Assembly: GCF_012849095.1 (NCBI RefSeq)
Contig: NZ_CP051680.1
Location: 3,162,001 to 3,226,000, forward strand
DNA length: 64,000 nt
Direction: 5' to 3'
Source: Cohnella herbarum
GTDB taxonomy: Bacteria; Bacillota; Bacilli; Paenibacillales; Paenibacillaceae
The notes under the pieces are model-generated. The model searched no databases. It worked only from the letters and a program-made list of their open reading frames with translations, and was not told the DNA's origin. Both the position numbers and the translations under genes were made by a program. This document shows positions 9,170 through 20,137 of this stretch, in pieces. Position 1 is the stretch's first letter; the number at the start of each line of letters is the position of its first letter.

Positions 9170-10276
9170 ATGAATAGCGCATACAAAGCCGAGATCTTGA
9201 AGCGGTTGGAAACGAAAGTAGATCGCATGATCGAGCAAATCGGCAGTAAGACGCCGCATGTCGCCAGAGCGGACGGCAAGTATGACGATATGGGCACGGA
9301 CTGGTGGACGACGGGCTTCTGGCCGGGTATTCTGTGGGTCATGTACGACATGACCGGCAAGGAGCATTATAAGGAAGTCGCTTGGCATTGGGATATTACG
9401 CTTGAGCAGTGGTTCGTCAAGACGACGGAGGAGCTACATCATGACGTAGGCTTTCAATTTCTCTCTACCGCTATCATCAAGTATAAGATTACAGGCGATA
9501 AGGACGGATATCGTCGAGGGATCGAAGCCGCTAACTTCTTAGCCTCGCGTTTCAACTTAGCGGGAAACTTCATCCGGGCTTGGAACGGGGATAAATACGG
9601 ATGGTCGATTATCGACAGCATGCTTAACGTCTCTCTGCTGTTCTGGGCTAGCGAAGCGACGGGCGATCCTAGGTACAAGCAGATCGCGATCCGCCACGCG
9701 GAGACGACGATGAAGTTCGGTGTCCGCGAGGACGGCTCCAGCAATCATATTATTTCGTTCGACCCGGACACGGGCGAGTATATCGAATCGTTCGGAGGCC
9801 AGGGTCTAGCACCCGATTCTACGTGGAGTCGCGGCAATTCTTGGGCGTTGCACGGCTTCGCGAACACTTACCGTCACACCGGAGACGCGCGTTTCTTGAA
9901 TACCGCGAAAAGAATTGCCCACTACTTCATCGCGGCCTTGCCGGAAGACCTAGTACCTTATTGGGATTTTCGGCTTGAATCGTTGGAGGGAATGTCGCGG
10001 GACAGTTCCGCGGCTGCCATTGCGGCATCCGGTTTGCTCGAGATCGCAGATGCGGTTCCAGCCGGAGAGAAGAGGTTATACCAGGATGCCGCCGAACGTA
10101 TTCTGAAGTCGTTAACCGAAAAATACGCGACTTGGGATCTTCCCGAGCATGAAGCTATTCTTCTGCATGGAACGGGCAGCGGAACGACGAACATCGATGT
10201 GTCTCTCATCTACGGAGATTACTACTACGTTGAAGCGATCGCCAAATTAAACGGGTGGAAAAACCGCGTCTACTAG
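9170..10276 (+). CDS. GH88 unsaturated glucuronyl hydrolase-like enzyme
   Basis: 368 residues, no signal peptide, so probably cytoplasmic. It is a single (alpha/alpha)6-barrel protein of GH88 length. The two family catalytic Asp positions are visible: HHDVGFQF (D92) and IIDSMLN (D149). RGNSW and the tail GTTNIDVSLIYGDYYYVEA also fit. GH88 enzymes hydrate the C4-C5 double bond of unsaturated uronide oligosaccharides made by polysaccharide lyases, releasing the keto-uronate. No lyase or transporter gene is adjacent, so substrate delivery must come from elsewhere. RBS AGGAGGAGG lies before ATG 9170; a strong terminator follows, so it is monocistronic. Confidence 0.88.
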   Translation: MNSAYKAEILKRLETKVDRMIEQIGSKTPHVARADGKYDDMGTDWWTTGFWPGILWVMYDMTGKEHYKEVAWHWDITLEQWFVKTTEELHHDVGFQFLSTAIIKYKITGDKDGYRRGIEAANFLASRFNLAGNFIRAWNGDKYGWSIIDSMLNVSLLFWASEATGDPRYKQIAIRHAETTMKFGVREDGSSNHIISFDPDTGEYIESFGGQGLAPDSTWSRGNSWALHGFANTYRHTGDARFLNTAKRIAHYFIAALPEDLVPYWDFRLESLEGMSRDSSAAAIAASGLLEIADAVPAGEKRLYQDAAERILKSLTEKYATWDLPEHEAILLHGTGSGTTNIDVSLIYGDYYYVEAIAKLNGWKNRVY

Positions 10277-10316
10277 GTCTTCTGATCATCTCTGAACTTC
10301 GGTTCTGCAAAATAAC

Positions 10317-10366
10317 AGGGAGATCCAACAAGCGAATGTTCACGCTTGCTGATCTCCCTTTTTTTC
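10317..10366 (+). terminator. Strong rho-independent terminator after GH88
   Basis: AGGGAGATC...CAAGCG pairs with CGCTTG...GATCTCCCT around an 8-nt loop, followed by seven T. It isolates the GH88 gene from the spore cluster. Confidence 0.85.
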
Positions 10367-10503
10367 TCGCCTGATTCAGAGGTCTTGCGAGAGATCTCAC
10401 AATAGGCTAGTACATGTGAATAAGCACAAGGCAGATGTCCACGCGAGATAGGAGCGGTCAGCATTAACTATCTAGCAAATTAATAAAGGAGGCTGCACAC
10501 ATT

Positions 10504-10872
10504 ATGGGATGTAATGGTTCATCAACCGCTTTAAGCTGCTGCCCTGACAAAGAATACGTGCAGGATAAAGTTTGTAGCCCTTGGAGTGGAACCGGTGCGG
10601 TAACCGCTGTAGATGTCGTTGTGTACACCAATAATATTACTCAGAATATTGTAGGTACCGGTTATTTGCAATATGACATCGGGGTTGGCAATGTAACCCT
10701 TGAAGTGCTTGACAGTGCCGATACCGTCATCGGTACAGCTATCACGCTTACACCAGGAACTAGCGTTGCCTTCACCTATCGTCGATTTAGTACTATTCAA
10801 GTTGTAATTCCTGCAGCAGCGACTGGAACATTCCAGGGAGAGTTCTGCATTACGACTCGTTATCCAATTTAA
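10504..10872 (+). CDS. Ena-like endospore appendage subunit (DUF3992), copy 1
   Basis: 122 residues with no signal peptide. An N-terminal connector with Cys (MGCNGSS...LSCCPDKEYVQDKVC) precedes a compact beta-rich domain ending FQGEFCITTRYPI. This matches the DUF3992 family of S-type endospore appendages (Ena1A/Ena1B of the Bacillus cereus group), self-assembling fibre subunits cross-linked through the N-terminal Cys pair. By analogy they would be made in the mother cell and form pili-like fibres on the spore. RBS AGGAGG lies 11 nt before the ATG. The second copy starts 25 nt downstream; both share a terminator at 11267. Confidence 0.78.
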   Translation: MGCNGSSTALSCCPDKEYVQDKVCSPWSGTGAVTAVDVVVYTNNITQNIVGTGYLQYDIGVGNVTLEVLDSADTVIGTAITLTPGTSVAFTYRRFSTIQVVIPAAATGTFQGEFCITTRYPI

Positions 10873-10897
10873 TATTTCGAAGTAAAGGGGGTTTACG

Positions 10898-11233
10898 ATG
10901 AGTACATGTACTTCATCCTTAAGTTGTTGTGCGGATAATACCGTTGTGCAAGATAAGGTATGTACGAACTGGGCGGTTCCAGCCGCAGGCACGCAAATCA
11001 TTTATTCGGATAACATTTCCCAAATGATTAGCGCCTCCGGATATATTAAACTCGAAACCGGGGCAGGTCCCCTAACTGCTACCTTCTCCTTAAATGCTGC
11101 GACCGTCCAATTAATCACGATTCAAACGGGAAGCAGCTCATCCTTTACGATTTCTAGATTCGATACGATTACTTTAGCCTCTACAGCGGCTACGCAAGGT
11201 GAATTTTGCATTACAGTCCGATATAACCTGTAG
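10898..11233 (+). CDS. Ena-like endospore appendage subunit (DUF3992), copy 2
   Basis: 111 residues, clearly paralogous to the preceding gene: the same connector (SLSCCADNTVVQDKVC), the pattern NISQMISASGYIKLETGAGPL matching NITQNIVGTGYLQYD, and the same end (QGEFCITVRYNL). It is shorter by a few residues in the first loop. AAAGGGGG lies before ATG 10898. The two-copy tandem recalls the ena1A-ena1B pair, in which both are fibre subunits; whether these two mix in one fibre cannot be told from sequence. Confidence 0.77.
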   Translation: MSTCTSSLSCCADNTVVQDKVCTNWAVPAAGTQIIYSDNISQMISASGYIKLETGAGPLTATFSLNAATVQLITIQTGSSSSFTISRFDTITLASTAATQGEFCITVRYNL

Positions 11234-11266
11234 TTGAATTTACTTAATCGATTGATCATGAATGCT

Positions 11267-11306
11267 AAGGTTTCTTCAGTAGATTTTATTGAAGAAGCCT
11301 TTTTTG
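11267..11306 (+). terminator. Terminator of the appendage-subunit pair
   Basis: AAGGTTTCTTCA pairs with TGAAGAAGCCTT (one G-U) around an 11-nt loop, followed by six T. It abuts the stop of the convergent gene at 11308. Confidence 0.85.
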
Positions 11307-11307
11307 T

Positions 11308-11769
11308 TTATTGGTCCTTTACACGGAAAGTCGATAACACGGAGTATTTACCCTCAATATATACGGGACTAGTCGCCCTAGCGGCAATCTCGATTGATCT
11401 AATATTTTGCCCCGTAAAAGTGGCGGTATTGCCTGGATACACTTGTAAGCTCATCGGTTCTGCCCCCGTTATTTCTACCTCAAGAAATCCTGTACTGGAT
11501 GAGCTATTGAATATAGATATTTGCGCCAGATCAACTTGTATGCTCTCGCCAACCGCCCATAATTGTATCGGTTTGATTTGATCCTCTTGAATTAAAAAGT
11601 TACCGCAACAGTCTTTTTCCACGAATTGAATCGGATTCGTCCTTGGTAATTCTGGAGGATCAACGGGAGTAACAACAAGTGGATTAATGGGAACAACGGC
11701 AGGTGGATCAACAGGAATACAACACACGGCTGGTGCGGGAGGCAGTGAGGGTTTAATAGGCATTAGCAT
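11308..11769 (-). CDS. Third Ena/DUF3992-like protein with proline-rich N-terminus
   Basis: The frame from ATG 11769 gives 153 residues. A Pro/Val-rich stretch (VVPINPLVVTPVDPPELP) is followed by a CCGN cysteine pair and a beta domain with the DUF3992 pattern (SSSTGFLEVEITGAEPMSLQVYPGNTATFTG). It is more divergent than the tandem pair and resembles the third, non-fibre-forming component of Ena loci (Ena1C role by analogy, inferred). ATG 11769 has no recognisable RBS, and the same frame stays open upstream to 12012 through a Lys/Arg/Cys-rich segment, so the true protein is probably longer (see the 11770-12012 entry). It is convergent with the subunit genes and downstream of the collagen-like gene on the same strand. 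Confidence 0.6.
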   Translation of the reverse strand: MLMPIKPSLPPAPAVCCIPVDPPAVVPINPLVVTPVDPPELPRTNPIQFVEKDCCGNFLIQEDQIKPIQLWAVGESIQVDLAQISIFNSSSSTGFLEVEITGAEPMSLQVYPGNTATFTGQNIRSIEIAARATSPVYIEGKYSVLSTFRVKDQ

Positions 11770-12012
11770 GGGTACTGCGGGAAAACAACTTATTTTACGT
11801 GACAGACGATACGGCCGCAGATAATAAGAACAACGAAGACACTTAACCTTTTTCTTTTTTCTTTTCTTCTTACAAACTGCTTTATATGTGCTCTTATGCC
11901 TTCTTTTTACACGGCATTTGGTTTTGTGGGCTTTCGAAGGGGCTTTAAGAAGTAGTATCGTTAAAGTTGCGACTAATGCTTCATTTAAGGAACATTTTCT
12001 CCTCTTCAGCTT
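11770..12012 (-). other. Open Lys/Arg/Cys-rich extension of the third Ena-like gene, no standard start
   Basis: In frame with the gene at 11308-11769, 81 sense codons follow an in-frame TAG (12015-12013). They include the very basic run CKKKRKKKKVKCLRC and segments such as KAHKTKCRVKRRHKSTY. No ATG, GTG or TTG occurs in frame. Three readings are possible: a CTG start at 12009 with AAGGGA upstream; a start in another frame (ATG 11995 after AGAGGAG, or ATG 12029) joined by a frameshift; or a single-base indel that has broken the gene. The region otherwise shows no competing gene. Confidence 0.45.
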
Positions 12013-12135
12013 CTATCCCTTCTTTCCATAACACAAATAAACAGCTTCCTGTATTAAATGTACGTTAGGAGAAAAGGGTTATTTTTAATCTTGTTTTTCA
12101 TATAAACCATGTCGGATGCCTAGATTAAGCTCCAC

Positions 12136-14424
<2,289 letters not shown>

Positions 14425-14576
14425 TCAGAGTGTCCGGCCGTCCATTTTCAGTCCCCATGCGGGTCTGTTCTTGTACTATTTTATGAATAACCTATTTCCT
14501 TTGATTGCACGCTAGCCTTCTCGAATAATTCAACCGTTTTTCCGGCATGATGTACGGCTAATGAAAGCAATACACG

Positions 14577-14612
14577 AAAAAAGGTGCCATCCCGTATTCA
14601 AGGGACAGCACC
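14577..14612 (-). terminator. Terminator of the GreA-like gene
   Basis: Minus strand: GGTGCTGTCCC pairs with GGGATGGCACC around TTGAATAC, followed by TTTTTT. The rest of the 322-bp gap 14383-14704 shows no gene and holds the collagen gene's RBS and presumed promoter. Confidence 0.85.
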
Positions 14613-14704
14613 ATTCCAAACTCTTTTACAACATTCAAATAGTAGCGATTGCTTAAGCTTAACCTACTTCCGTTCCGCAGATTCCGAGCGAGCAAGCTGT
14701 TCCC

Positions 14705-15169
14705 TTAAGCCTCACCGGTATCCGGGAAGTAACTCGACGATGCCTCTAAACCAAAGATGACATTAGAGATAAGCATGCCATAACTCCCCGAGGGGGAATC
14801 CACCTCGATCCGGTCGCCTTTACGTGCAAGAAGAAGCTTGCTGCCTAACGGGGACATGAAGGAAATATGCCCAAGATCCGCATCGATTTGCTGCGGCAAT
14901 ACGATTTTGTAAGTTTCTTCAAACCCATCTATTTCATCCAATACGGTAACGTGAGAGCCTATCCAAGCAAGCGAATCCGGTTCTCCTTGCATGGAGCCCT
15001 CCAGAACCGAATGAATATGATCCATATACCCGTCGATAAGCTGCTGCAGCTCATCTCTTTTCCCCGCATCCGGGTATAACTTACGTAAGAGTTCCGACGT
15101 TTCTTGATCGAAGTAGTTCACTTGCGCGATCAGCTCTTCTTGGAACTTTGCGTTGTTACTATGGCTCAT
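14705..15169 (-). CDS. GreA/GreB-family transcript elongation factor-like protein
   Basis: 154 residues from ATG 15169 (GAGGGGG upstream). The N-terminal ~75 residues are helical and acidic, as in the coiled coil of Gre factors. The C-terminal half has the Gre FKBP-like fold signature: GSHVTVLDEIDGFEETYKIVL, SPLGSKLLLARKGDRIEV and a final YGMLISNVIFG. Housekeeping GreA rescues backtracked RNA polymerase through acidic residues at the coiled-coil tip; this shorter, divergent paralogue may be a specialised factor. A longer ORF start at 15202 is less likely because a 24-codon ORF with a better RBS overlaps there. Downstream is a strong terminator. Confidence 0.75.
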   Translation of the reverse strand: MSHSNNAKFQEELIAQVNYFDQETSELLRKLYPDAGKRDELQQLIDGYMDHIHSVLEGSMQGEPDSLAWIGSHVTVLDEIDGFEETYKIVLPQQIDADLGHISFMSPLGSKLLLARKGDRIEVDSPSGSYGMLISNVIFGLEASSSYFPDTGEA

Positions 15170-15233
15170 ACAGAGAATCCCCCTCTTTTCCAGTGGATAC
15201 ATACTCCGTAATCAGCTTGAACAACGATTTCAT
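15159..15233 (-). CDS. 24-residue ORF overlapping the GreA-like start
   Basis: ATG 15233 follows a very good RBS (GAGGAGGAATTGAGCT) and opens a 24-codon frame starting MKSLFKLITEYVSTG. It ends with a TAG at 15161-15159, overlapping the first codons of the GreA-like gene (ATG 15169) in another frame. Overlap and RBS strength suggest a leader peptide that couples translation of the next gene. No family is recognised. Confidence 0.5.
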   Translation of the reverse strand: MKSLFKLITEYVSTGKEGDSLYEP

Positions 15234-15547
15234 AGCTCAATTCCTCCTCATAGTAAAATAGACCCTTCGAGAGGGACTTAGAGGTATCATAACAGAAATA
15301 TTCCTTTTGTCTATTCGTTTAAGGTGTTGTTCAAAAAATCCAATATGGATAACGAAGCTATTCAAGAAGAAAATTCGGCATCGAATCTTGAGTTCATCCA
15401 CATATGCACTAATCGTTTTTCCTCGACTAAGGTCTAGCTAAACTTAAGCCCCTTGGCTGTATCTCCTTCTAACTCCATTATCGTATAATGACAATAACCC
15501 TGACTCGTTACCGGAAAATATCACTTACATAGAGGAGTCTCCCAAAA

Positions 15548-16441
15548 ATGAAGAGAAATCATAAATCTACGCTAATCATGACTTTCGTCGCCACGCTAGG
15601 ATTTCTGGCCGGCTGTTCCGAACTATCCGACAATCGGATCGAACAATCAGTAAACAAAAGCATTCAAGAAGTGAACGACGCGGTTTCGAAAACCGTGCAA
15701 ACCGCGTCATTAGAGTGGTACGACGAGACGAAACGAAAAGGCGTAAACGGAACCCATTCCCTCGCTCAACCCGTAGGCTCGGCTACAGGCATTATTCTCC
15801 ATAACGAAGTAGGCAATATTGATGTGAAAGCCGCTGCCGACGATCAGATTACCGTAAAAACAACCATCTGGGCTAGTCGCAAATCCTCCCAAGAGGACTT
15901 CCAATCCATCTTGGACAACGCGGTAACCGAGGTCATCGCGGAGGGTAACCAATTGAGAATCGTCACCCGCCCGAAGGATGATCCGAAACAAAACCTGTGG
16001 GACTGGGCGCAAGACAAGTACGGACATTCGGAATTGTTCATTGAATACGACGTTGGACTGCCCGTCAGCATGAAGAGCTACGAGATCTCCAGCAACGTCG
16101 GAGCTATTCATCTCAATCAACTGGAAGGAAACTATAAAGTCCATAATGAAGTGGGCTCGATCACGATCGATGGAGCTCGTATCATCGGACCATCCAGCGT
16201 AAAGTCGGAAACAGGCAGCATTCAACTCGGCATTGACCAAATGGATAGCAAAAGCAGCTTTAACGTCGCTACGGAAGTCGGTAGCATAAGGGCAGATCTA
16301 GCCGCCACGCTGGAATGCAATATAGAGACGGCTACGGAATTAGGTCAGGTGACCGGGGCCGAAGTCGGCGAAAGCGAACGAAACGGCGGCGGTCCAAAAC
16401 TATCGTTATCGACCTCGATCGGCGCGATTACGGTTAATTAA
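15548..16441 (+). CDS. Lipoprotein with DUF4097-like repeat domain
   Basis: 297 residues. A type II signal peptide with lipobox LAGC (Cys about 23) anchors it to the outer face of the membrane. A linker (about 24-75) leads to repeated beta units with the recurring pattern EVGNI/EVGSI/ETGSI/EVGSI/ELGQV, typical of the DUF4097 beta-helix family. Function is unknown; such proteins are often linked to envelope stress systems. RBS GAGGAG precedes ATG 15548. The last 8 nt overlap the end of the convergent gene at 16434. The 314-bp gap upstream of it (15234-15547) shows no gene. Confidence 0.75.
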   Translation: MKRNHKSTLIMTFVATLGFLAGCSELSDNRIEQSVNKSIQEVNDAVSKTVQTASLEWYDETKRKGVNGTHSLAQPVGSATGIILHNEVGNIDVKAAADDQITVKTTIWASRKSSQEDFQSILDNAVTEVIAEGNQLRIVTRPKDDPKQNLWDWAQDKYGHSELFIEYDVGLPVSMKSYEISSNVGAIHLNQLEGNYKVHNEVGSITIDGARIIGPSSVKSETGSIQLGIDQMDSKSSFNVATEVGSIRADLAATLECNIETATELGQVTGAEVGESERNGGGPKLSLSTSIGAITVN

Positions 16442-19160
16442 TAAGTTCAAGAGGATCTCGAATGAGCAGCCCGTTATAACCTGGCAGCCCTTCGAGTTTC
16501 TCTGTCTCTAACGACCCTAAGTCATGAAATCTCCATTTGCCGTCTTCCAGCTTTAACCCGACCTCGAGATGAGCCGCGAGTCCGATTGCGTACCATAGAT
16601 TCAGTGCGAAAGTAAATCGGATCGTATCCGGCGAGACGAATCGGGCATCAATCGGGTTCCATGCGAACGCTCTAGAGGAATTGCCCTCTTGCTTACTTTT
16701 CGCGAAGTCCTTCATTAAATGTTGAAACCCCGGGTTACTCCAAGCTTTATCCGTAAACAGTGCCCTTAATTGCTCGTCGTCCATTTTCCCTTCAGGTAAA
16801 TCGATATCCTCGAGCCCTAATGCTTGCTCCAGACGATTCGCGTAACGATTCGTTACCTTCGCCAACTCCGCATACTCTCCCGTTCGGTCGATCGCATCGG
16901 TAACGGTCAGCGTTTTGTCCTTCAAGTTCGGCGTTAACGCAAGTTCAAAATTTCGTTCCCATAACCATGCATGTAATACAAGGTTGTCTCCGATCGTTTC
17001 GACCGCGGCGTTGTCGTCGATAGGAATGGTCAAAGCACTCTGCATGCCTTGGCCTTGCGTGCCATTAACATATTGAAATGTCAGGGGGAACGCAGTTCCC
17101 TGCTTCGTTATCGCGTACGCCCTTATGTCCCGTATTCCGCCGTCGAAGCTTTTACTGAATCGAAAGCTGTCCGGCTGAAACAGCAAAATATCGAAATCTT
17201 TGAATTCGAACACGCGCATGAGCGAAGGAGTCGATCCTTCTATACGCAATGCCAGATCGTCGATCGACGGCAATGGTTTCTTGGCGCCTTGCCGATTCGT
17301 GTATTCCACGGCATAAGTCCCATAGTAACGGAACCCTCCGCCATCCTCTAAGCGGACTTCCCCCGGCAGAGATTTTATTTTAAGCGTTCCGTAACGTGAT
17401 TTGCCGCTTGCTCGTATGGTTGGCGATTGTTCTTCCGTCTTGGAAAAATGATCATCCTTCCACCATTCCTGAGTCCCCATCGTCGTCTCCGTTATTTCAC
17501 CGGTCAACACCGGCAGACCATCGGCATTACGCTCTAACGTTGCAGGGATCTTCACGTAATCGTAGCTTGCAACCGAATTCCGCTGATAAATTAGCCATCG
17601 ATTCCTATGCACTGCCGGCCTGACAAATAGTCTTTCTCCGTTTTTGATTTCACCTGAATCGGCATTTATCCATTCCCAAGTACGTTCGCTCGGGTTCCAA
17701 CGATATACCAAACTGTTATCCTCAGAAGATAGCTGCCCATACAATTGCTCGTCGTTCCAAGTTGCCGTTGTGTCTTTCGCCGGTAGCCAAAGCAGCCGAT
17801 TGGCCGAATCCGCGATAAGGAAAGGCGGAGAAAGGAAGCTATAACCTCCATGTTTCTTTACGAGAACGGGATTGTTGAGCTTAGCTATATCTTCAATCAC
17901 CTTGTAATCGGTAAGCCTTCCCGTATTTATGTCATAAAGCTTGTAAGCGACATCTTGTTTAGACGAGTCTCTGTCTTCAGGCTGGTTCGCCCGGAAATAT
18001 TCGATCCATACCTTCCCGTCGTCCGCCCAGCCATATACGTTCATTCTCTTGTCTTTGCTAAGCGGCAGTTCTAACGTCCGGATGGCTCGACCGTCCCGAT
18101 CATAGAAAGTCACCTTCTGCGCGAACAGCAGCATCCCGTTATCCGTATAAACGCCCAACGCTTGATCGCGATTGCCGGATTCCAAGAAGAACATGCCATT
18201 ATCCGGGCTCCATACGATTCCAGGGTCCATCAATGCCACGGTTTCGTCGAAACCGAATTCGGTGATCCGCTCGCCGGAATCGGCATTAATGACTTCGAAG
18301 CGATTGGCGTCCAAATGATGATAAACGAATCTCTTCAAATCCGGAGAAGGATAGACAAGCTCGCGATAAGGCTTACTTCCAAGGTCGCCGTATGCCGGAT
18401 ACGTTTCTTCCCCATTCGAACGCGCTTCTCCGCTAGCAACGTCAAATTGCCATAGCCGTCCCTTAGCGCTGGACAGCAAGAGCTTACCATAAGCATCTGA
18501 CCGTTCCGTATAATGCGAGCTAAGCAGGAAGTCATCCACTTGTAAATGATCCACCAGCTCCGATTCCCAGAATCGGGCGGCGATTATGACAATTTTCCCA
18601 GTTTCGATATCCATACGCGCCAAATCATACGACACTCGCTCTCCCTCCAGCGTAGGCCGAACGAACATCACGTTGCGATCGTCGATCATCGTAAACAAGC
18701 CGCCGTCGCCAGGTAAGAGCGTCTTCAACTCGTACAACGGATAGGTCTTAACTTCGCGGGTTTCGGGGTTTACGATCACCGCGTCTTGCCGCGTCCAAGT
18801 AATGCCGCTTCCGTCCTCTTTGTAATCGGAGCGCTTAACGGAATGAACGACCCGGTCCGCCGCGCTTACCGTCTTCTCTAGAATCGGATACTGCTCTTTA
18901 TCGAATGCCAAACCGAAGCCGCTATCCGTTAGCGACGCTCGAACCTTCAACGACGGAAATAACGGTTCTTCAACGGCCGGCGATCGTTGTTCTTCCTTGT
19001 CCGTTACTTGCCCTGTATAAGATACCGGGATAATACCGGCGACCTGGTCTTGCTCCGCGGGTTTGACCTGATTCGTCCGGTTCATCCGTTCGATCGGAAG
19101 CAAGATCAATAAGGAGGCGATAATTGCAGTAATCCCTATTAGGAACGGCTTTCTTGTCAT
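16434..19160 (-). CDS. Large membrane-anchored beta-propeller-like protein
   Basis: 908 residues with one N-terminal membrane helix (FLIGITAIIASLLILL) and a long extracellular part. Repeats such as GEARSNGEETYPAYGD, SGERITEFGFDET, SPDNGMFFLESGNRD and WNPSERTWEWINADSGEI resemble the Trp/Asp-rich blades of TolB/WD40-like propellers, roughly residues 60-520. The C-terminal third is a separate alpha/beta region ending in a SnoaL/NTF2-like stretch (SNPGFQHLMKDFAKS...WRFHDLGS). No enzymatic motif is seen and no family is confidently recognised; a secreted scaffold or sensor is plausible. RBS CGGAGG precedes ATG 19160. It is convergent with the DUF4097 lipoprotein. Confidence 0.6.
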   Translation of the reverse strand: MTRKPFLIGITAIIASLLILLPIERMNRTNQVKPAEQDQVAGIIPVSYTGQVTDKEEQRSPAVEEPLFPSLKVRASLTDSGFGLAFDKEQYPILEKTVSAADRVVHSVKRSDYKEDGSGITWTRQDAVIVNPETREVKTYPLYELKTLLPGDGGLFTMIDDRNVMFVRPTLEGERVSYDLARMDIETGKIVIIAARFWESELVDHLQVDDFLLSSHYTERSDAYGKLLLSSAKGRLWQFDVASGEARSNGEETYPAYGDLGSKPYRELVYPSPDLKRFVYHHLDANRFEVINADSGERITEFGFDETVALMDPGIVWSPDNGMFFLESGNRDQALGVYTDNGMLLFAQKVTFYDRDGRAIRTLELPLSKDKRMNVYGWADDGKVWIEYFRANQPEDRDSSKQDVAYKLYDINTGRLTDYKVIEDIAKLNNPVLVKKHGGYSFLSPPFLIADSANRLLWLPAKDTTATWNDEQLYGQLSSEDNSLVYRWNPSERTWEWINADSGEIKNGERLFVRPAVHRNRWLIYQRNSVASYDYVKIPATLERNADGLPVLTGEITETTMGTQEWWKDDHFSKTEEQSPTIRASGKSRYGTLKIKSLPGEVRLEDGGGFRYYGTYAVEYTNRQGAKKPLPSIDDLALRIEGSTPSLMRVFEFKDFDILLFQPDSFRFSKSFDGGIRDIRAYAITKQGTAFPLTFQYVNGTQGQGMQSALTIPIDDNAAVETIGDNLVLHAWLWERNFELALTPNLKDKTLTVTDAIDRTGEYAELAKVTNRYANRLEQALGLEDIDLPEGKMDDEQLRALFTDKAWSNPGFQHLMKDFAKSKQEGNSSRAFAWNPIDARFVSPDTIRFTFALNLWYAIGLAAHLEVGLKLEDGKWRFHDLGSLETEKLEGLPGYNGLLIRDPLELIN

Positions 19161-19254
19161 TTTTTCATGCCTCCGAAAGGGTTTGGTTAGAAATATAGAC
19201 GATCTCGGCAGGAATAAGTTACTTATATTGGAAAGCTATTCTCCGGATTCACAC

Positions 19255-19301
19255 AAAAAAAGAAGCCTCCTCCCACAAAACGACTTGGGGGGACAGCTTC
19301 T
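19255..19301 (-). terminator. Terminator of the metallo-hydrolase gene
   Basis: Minus strand: AGAAGCTGTCCCCCC pairs with GGGAGGAGGCTTCT followed by TTTTTTT. It also separates the gene from the large protein at 16434-19160. Confidence 0.8.
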
Positions 19302-19313
19302 ATGACGATCCTA

Positions 19314-20132
19314 TCAAAGATCGACGATCATTCCGTCAAAAGCAACGGTAATCGAATGAGGCAAGAAGATTTCCTCTAACTCCGAGTGCAGCAGTTGCGC
19401 GTTATGGGAGAAATGAGTGACGACGACACGGCCGTCTTGATTCATGATCCCTTGCTCTCTTAATTGCGCGGTCGTCTCGAGAACGGCCTCGACGTTCATA
19501 TGCGTCTTCCGATAATCAACATTGCCCATCGTGCATTCGAGGATGGCAAGATCCAGCCTCTTGTCCTTCAGCCATTCCCACGTCTCTTCCGGGAAATCCC
19601 CGGAGTCATGACCGTACAAGATCGATTTGCCGTCTTTCTCGATGTAATAGAGCAAGCAAGTCTCGTTCGGATCATGAGCGGCGTATAACGGAACGACAAC
19701 CGCTGTTTGCAACTGTACCGTTTCATACGGACGGACGCGGTGAAGCACGAACTTCCCGCGATCGCCTCCGTTCGCTTCGAACGTTTGCCTAATCTTCGCC
19801 AGCGTTAGATCGTTGCCGTACACGTGAATGGGATGCTCTTCCGACTTGGCGTATCCCGGAAACCGCGCCACGATATCTTCCGCATAGAGATGATCGGAAT
19901 GCGAATGGGTGAAGATCAGATCCTTCACCTTGTCCAGATCAAACCCGTCGCGATGCATATGCGTCAGCGTGTCCGGCGGGAAATCGATTTTCAACTCGTC
20001 GCCCAGCATGACCGACGTACGGGTACGATAGTTTTTCCCGCCGAGCTCCTTTGCCCTCTTGCACCCGTCGCAACCGCAGAATAACGCGGGGATGCCTTCG
20101 AAGGCTGCCGTCCCGAGAAATCGGATCTTCAT
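19314..20132 (-). CDS. PhnP-like metallo-beta-lactamase-fold hydrolase
   Basis: 272 residues from ATG 20132 (AGGAG upstream); an ORF start at 20210 would add 26 unlikely residues from a decayed neighbour. The fold's metal site is visible: HSHSDH (the HxHxDH motif), a later His (YAAHDPNE), GHDSGD, and VVVTHFSHN. The Cys cluster CGCDGC near the N-terminus matches the structural Zn site of PhnP, a phosphodiesterase acting on cyclic phosphate intermediates. No phosphonate genes are nearby, so the substrate is unknown; a general cyclic-nucleotide or sugar-phosphate diesterase role is an inference. Confidence 0.8.
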   Translation of the reverse strand: MKIRFLGTAAFEGIPALFCGCDGCKRAKELGGKNYRTRTSVMLGDELKIDFPPDTLTHMHRDGFDLDKVKDLIFTHSHSDHLYAEDIVARFPGYAKSEEHPIHVYGNDLTLAKIRQTFEANGGDRGKFVLHRVRPYETVQLQTAVVVPLYAAHDPNETCLLYYIEKDGKSILYGHDSGDFPEETWEWLKDKRLDLAILECTMGNVDYRKTHMNVEAVLETTAQLREQGIMNQDGRVVVTHFSHNAQLLHSELEEIFLPHSITVAFDGMIVDL

Positions 20133-20137
20133 ATACG

